A stretch of 64,000 nt of DNA, from contig NZ_WTFT01000037.1 of assembly GCF_009861505.1 (NCBI RefSeq), positions 81,681 to 145,680 on the forward strand. Direction: 5' to 3'. Shown in pieces: positions 62,801 through 64,000 of this stretch (position 1 is its first letter; the number at the start of each line of letters is the position of its first letter). Both the position numbers and the translations under genes were made by a program. The stretch is from Pseudomonas izuensis. Its GTDB lineage: Bacteria > Pseudomonadota > Gammaproteobacteria > Pseudomonadales > Pseudomonadaceae. The notes beneath the pieces are model-generated. The model was not told the origin of the DNA. It was given only the letters and a program-made list of their open reading frames with translations, and did not search any database.

Positions 62801-64000
62801 CCGGCGCACCGACCGAGTTCTGGTTGCTGTGATAGACCGCGTTGCCGTGGGCATCGAGGGTCAGGTAGCCGTAGGTGCCGTTGATCTGGCTGTTCAAGCC
62901 ACCGATGGCCGAGGTCGAGGTGTCCGAACCGGCGCGCACGCCCACCACCGCGCCGCTGGCGGCCGGGCCGTCGGCGCCGCCGATGTCGTTGTCCAGCACG
63001 TTGCCACTGACGGTGCCGCCTTCTACCACGGAATCGTGATCCGCCTTGGCGGTCGGCACGTCATCGACGATGTTCACCACGATGGTGCTGGTGACGGTGT
63101 TGCCCAGGGAATCGGTGGCCTGATAGGTGAAACTTTCGTGGGTGACGTTGGCGCCGTCATTGGCGTGCGGCGTCGTGCTCGGTGGTGACGTCAGGGTGTA
63201 GGTGTAGGTGCCGTTCGGGTTGAGGTGAATTTGCCCGTACGTCCCGGTGGCGCTGCCGACCAGGGTGTAGGTGATCGCCCCGACAGCCCCGGTCACCGAA
63301 CCGACCAGGCTGCCGCTGGCGGTTTCGCCGGTGCTGCCCGGCTGGCTGCCGGTGACGCTGCCGGCGGCCAGGTCCTGGCCGTCCTTGTTCAGGTCGAGGG
63401 CTTTTTCGTACACGGTGACGTCGCTGTCGCTGACCGCTTTCAGGCAACTGTTGTACACGTCGATGGTGATAGTCGTGGTGCTCTCGTCGCCATCGGCATC
63501 GCGCACGGTGTAGGTGAAAACATCGGTCGCCCCGGGGCCGCTCACGCTGTTCGGGTTGCTGTGATAGACCGCGTTGCCATGGGCATCGAGGGTCAGGTAA
63601 CCGTAGGTGCCGTTGATCTGGCTGTTCAAGCCGCCGATGGCCGAGGTCGAAGTGTCCGAGCCGGCGCGCACACCGACCACCGCGCCGCTGGCGGCCGGAC
63701 CGTCGGCGCCGCCGATGTCGTTGTCCAGCACGTTGCCACTGACGGTGCCGCCTTCTACCACGGAATCGTGATCCGCCTTGGCGGTCGGCACGTCATCGAC
63801 GATGTTCACCACGATGGTGCTGGTGACGGTATTGCCCAGGGAATCGGTGGCCTGATAGGTGAAGCTTTCATGGGTGACGTTGGCGCCGTCGTTGGCGTGG
63901 GGCGTCGTGCTCGGTGGTGACGTCAGGGTGTAGGTGTAGGTGCCGTTCGGGTTGAGGTGAATTTGCCCGTACGTCCCGGTGGCGCTGCCGACCAGGGAGG
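59856..64000 (-). CDS. lapA: Large adhesin LapA, C-terminal part (5' end outside window)
   Basis: Type I secreted RTX adhesin that holds cells to surfaces; only the last ~1380 residues lie here, open to the right edge. From the 5' side: tandem 244-residue repeats (62329-64000), a von Willebrand A domain (about 61740-62285; MIDAS DVSGSMAD, GGGTNYDAAV and FSDGKPNEG), a further Ig-like region, RTX nonapeptide repeats (about 60230-60660; GGAGNDLLF, GGLGNDVLNGG) that bind calcium, and a T1SS signal domain ending SLKVDTV. The N-terminal retention module and the LapG cut site are not in the window. The lapG-lapD-lapA neighbourhood supports the name over the paralogue MapA. Confidence 0.92.
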   Translation of the reverse strand, partial: SLVGSATGTYGQIHLNPNGTYTYTLTSPPSTTPHANDGANVTHESFTYQATDSLGNTVTSTIVVNIVDDVPTAKADHDSVVEGGTVSGNVLDNDIGGADGPAASGAVVGVRAGSDTSTSAIGGLNSQINGTYGYLTLDAHGNAVYHSNPNSVSGPGATDVFTYTVRDADGDESTTTITIDVYNSCLKAVSDSDVTVYEKALDLNKDGQDLAAGSVTGSQPGSTGETASGSLVGSVTGAVGAITYTLVGSATGTYGQIHLNPNGTYTYTLTSPPSTTPHANDGANVTHESFTYQATDSLGNTVTSTIVVNIVDDVPTAKADHDSVVEGGTVSGNVLDNDIGGADGPAASGAVVGVRAGSDTSTSAIGGLNSQINGTYGYLTLDAHGNAVYHSNQNSVGAPGATDTFTYTVRDADGDESTTTITIDVYNSCLKAVSDSDVTVYEKALDLSKDGQDLAAGSVTGSEPGNTGETASGTLVGSVTGAVGTITYTLVGSATGTYGQILLNPDGTYTYTLTSAPKTAPGANDGPNTLSESFTYKATDALGNSTTSTIVVNIVDDVPKAVASERSVSAVEIDSNLLLIIDVSGSMADSSGVPGLSRLELAKQAISALLDKYDDLGDVKVQIVTFSSNATDKTSVWVDVATAKSIISGLSAGGGTNYDAAVAVAQDAFNTNGKLTGAQNVGYFFSDGKPNEGSIGGGDEANWKDFLTENQIKSYAIGLGKGVDNAALDPLAYDGTGTGTNTNAVIVTDLGQLNSVLSGTVIGVPVTGSLLGEGGSFGADGGFIKTITVDGTTYTYDPKGNSNQGSLSFSGGANHGTFNTTNNTLSIATDNKGTLVVNLDTGEYSYVSQKTTSVVLTENIGFTVSDNDGDLASSSLVVKVIPNAPPVATDDHIITNVLSGNISVPGELLVANDTDPNGDSLNASPTTFTTGWLAKGADFTGTGVINFSGSGVKPSNQSLADVRGAFAANTATMTALLVISGYLGPVTAANTNDEDRITVNLKQGETLNLDHNLAAGHITMEYSINGGAWIALADGQTITAASDGVYQIHVTNITNTSGSGVNNSENYQLTMKLDYSGAHDITPDYHGTYTVSDSHGGSDSANVSISYQDGHTLTGTAGNDTLVAGSGDNILNAGDGNDILVAGTGNNELHGGAGNDLLFSGPGNDLLDGGTGNDTASYAHATAGVTVNLGLAGAQNTFGAGTDTLTGIENLVGSNYNDNLTGDNNSNIITGGLGNDVLNGGGGDDLLIGGLGNNTLTGGSGADTFQWLKGNSGHDVITDFTPGTDKLDLSQLLQGENGTAASLDDYLHFTVSGSGASLVTSIDVSAMAGAAPNQTIDLAGVNLASHYGVTPGAGGVISGADSATIINGMLNDHSLKVDTV
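62329..64000 (-). repeat. Tandem 732-bp repeats in lapA
   Basis: The phrase TCATCGACGATGTTCACCAC recurs at 62329, 63061 and 63793, exactly 732 bases apart (244 codons). Two full units and a partial third are present; the first 200 bases of units two and three differ at only about five positions by eye. The unit nearest the vWA domain is the most diverged. Confidence 0.92.

Noticed and set aside
62329..64000. Regular repeats considered as CRISPR-like
   Set aside because: The period is 732 bases, in frame and coding; it is the LapA repeat unit, not short repeats with spacers.

Overview
The window is a continuous stretch of chromosome from a fluorescent-group Pseudomonas (P. fluorescens complex). 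The evidence is the gene content and order (pap-mnmC-NAGGN synthesis block, etfBA/ETF-QO, scpAB-rluB, lapG-lapD-lapA), the high GC content, and 18 intergenic REPIN-type inverted repeats of the 'GGGAGC...GCTCGCGA' kind found throughout that group. No tRNA, rRNA, CRISPR array, insertion sequence or prophage was seen. Genes are cut by both edges: fumC at the left and the giant adhesin lapA at the right.

Layout. 1-5.2 kb: 3' end of fumarase C, a DMT exporter, a small DUF6316-type protein, a thiolase and polyphosphate:AMP phosphotransferase. 5.4-7.4 kb: tRNA-modifying MnmC. 7.4-12.2 kb: a 1602-residue toxin/effector-like protein with an N-terminal DUF6543-like region, leucine-rich repeats and a C-terminal NEL-type E3 ubiquitin-ligase-like domain. 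It interrupts a block that, as far as I recall, is otherwise conserved in Pseudomonas. 12.5-17.4 kb: the N-acetylglutaminylglutamine amide (NAGGN) osmoprotectant genes (amidotransferase, GNAT/ATP-grasp synthetase, M42 peptidase). 17.5-23.9 kb: YheU, a diverged CsrA paralogue, YnfA, an SDR, a 50-residue DUF3309 peptide, an LTA-synthase-like membrane sulfatase, a START-domain protein and small proteins. 24-27.7 kb: a MocR regulator and an OmpA-lipoprotein/DUF4398/solute-binding cluster. 27.9-31.8 kb: etfB-etfA and divergent ETF-quinone oxidoreductase, with a PsrA-type operator between them. 32-39.8 kb: AroP, RluB, ScpB, ScpA, YciO, a PHP nuclease and divergent YciB-YciI. 40.2-43.5 kb: a CpxR / Spy-like / CpxA group with a CpxR-type box before the spy-like gene. 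43.6-51 kb: nitroreductase, TrkH, two AraC regulators, a DUF962 protein, an HD hydrolase, an LpxH-like phosphoesterase, a DMT exporter and a SelW-like protein. 51-56.9 kb: a short FimV-like protein, a MarR regulator with a nearby palindrome, RecQ, a YecA-type protein and YbaN. 57-64 kb: the Lap biofilm switch: LapG protease, LapD c-di-GMP receptor and the 3' part of LapA.

How the genes work together. Several sets form recognisable systems: osmoprotectant synthesis and probable breakdown; electron transfer from acyl-CoA dehydrogenases to quinone; envelope-stress sensing; chromosome condensation (ScpAB) in a conserved gene string; and c-di-GMP-controlled retention of a surface adhesin. The most unusual element is the NEL-domain protein. 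The most useful regulatory readings are the CpxR box, the PsrA box and the MarR palindrome. Start codons were chosen from ribosome-binding sites and family lengths. Several are GTG (ETF-QO, yciO, the PHP protein, yciB, cpxA, and possibly the DUF962 gene).
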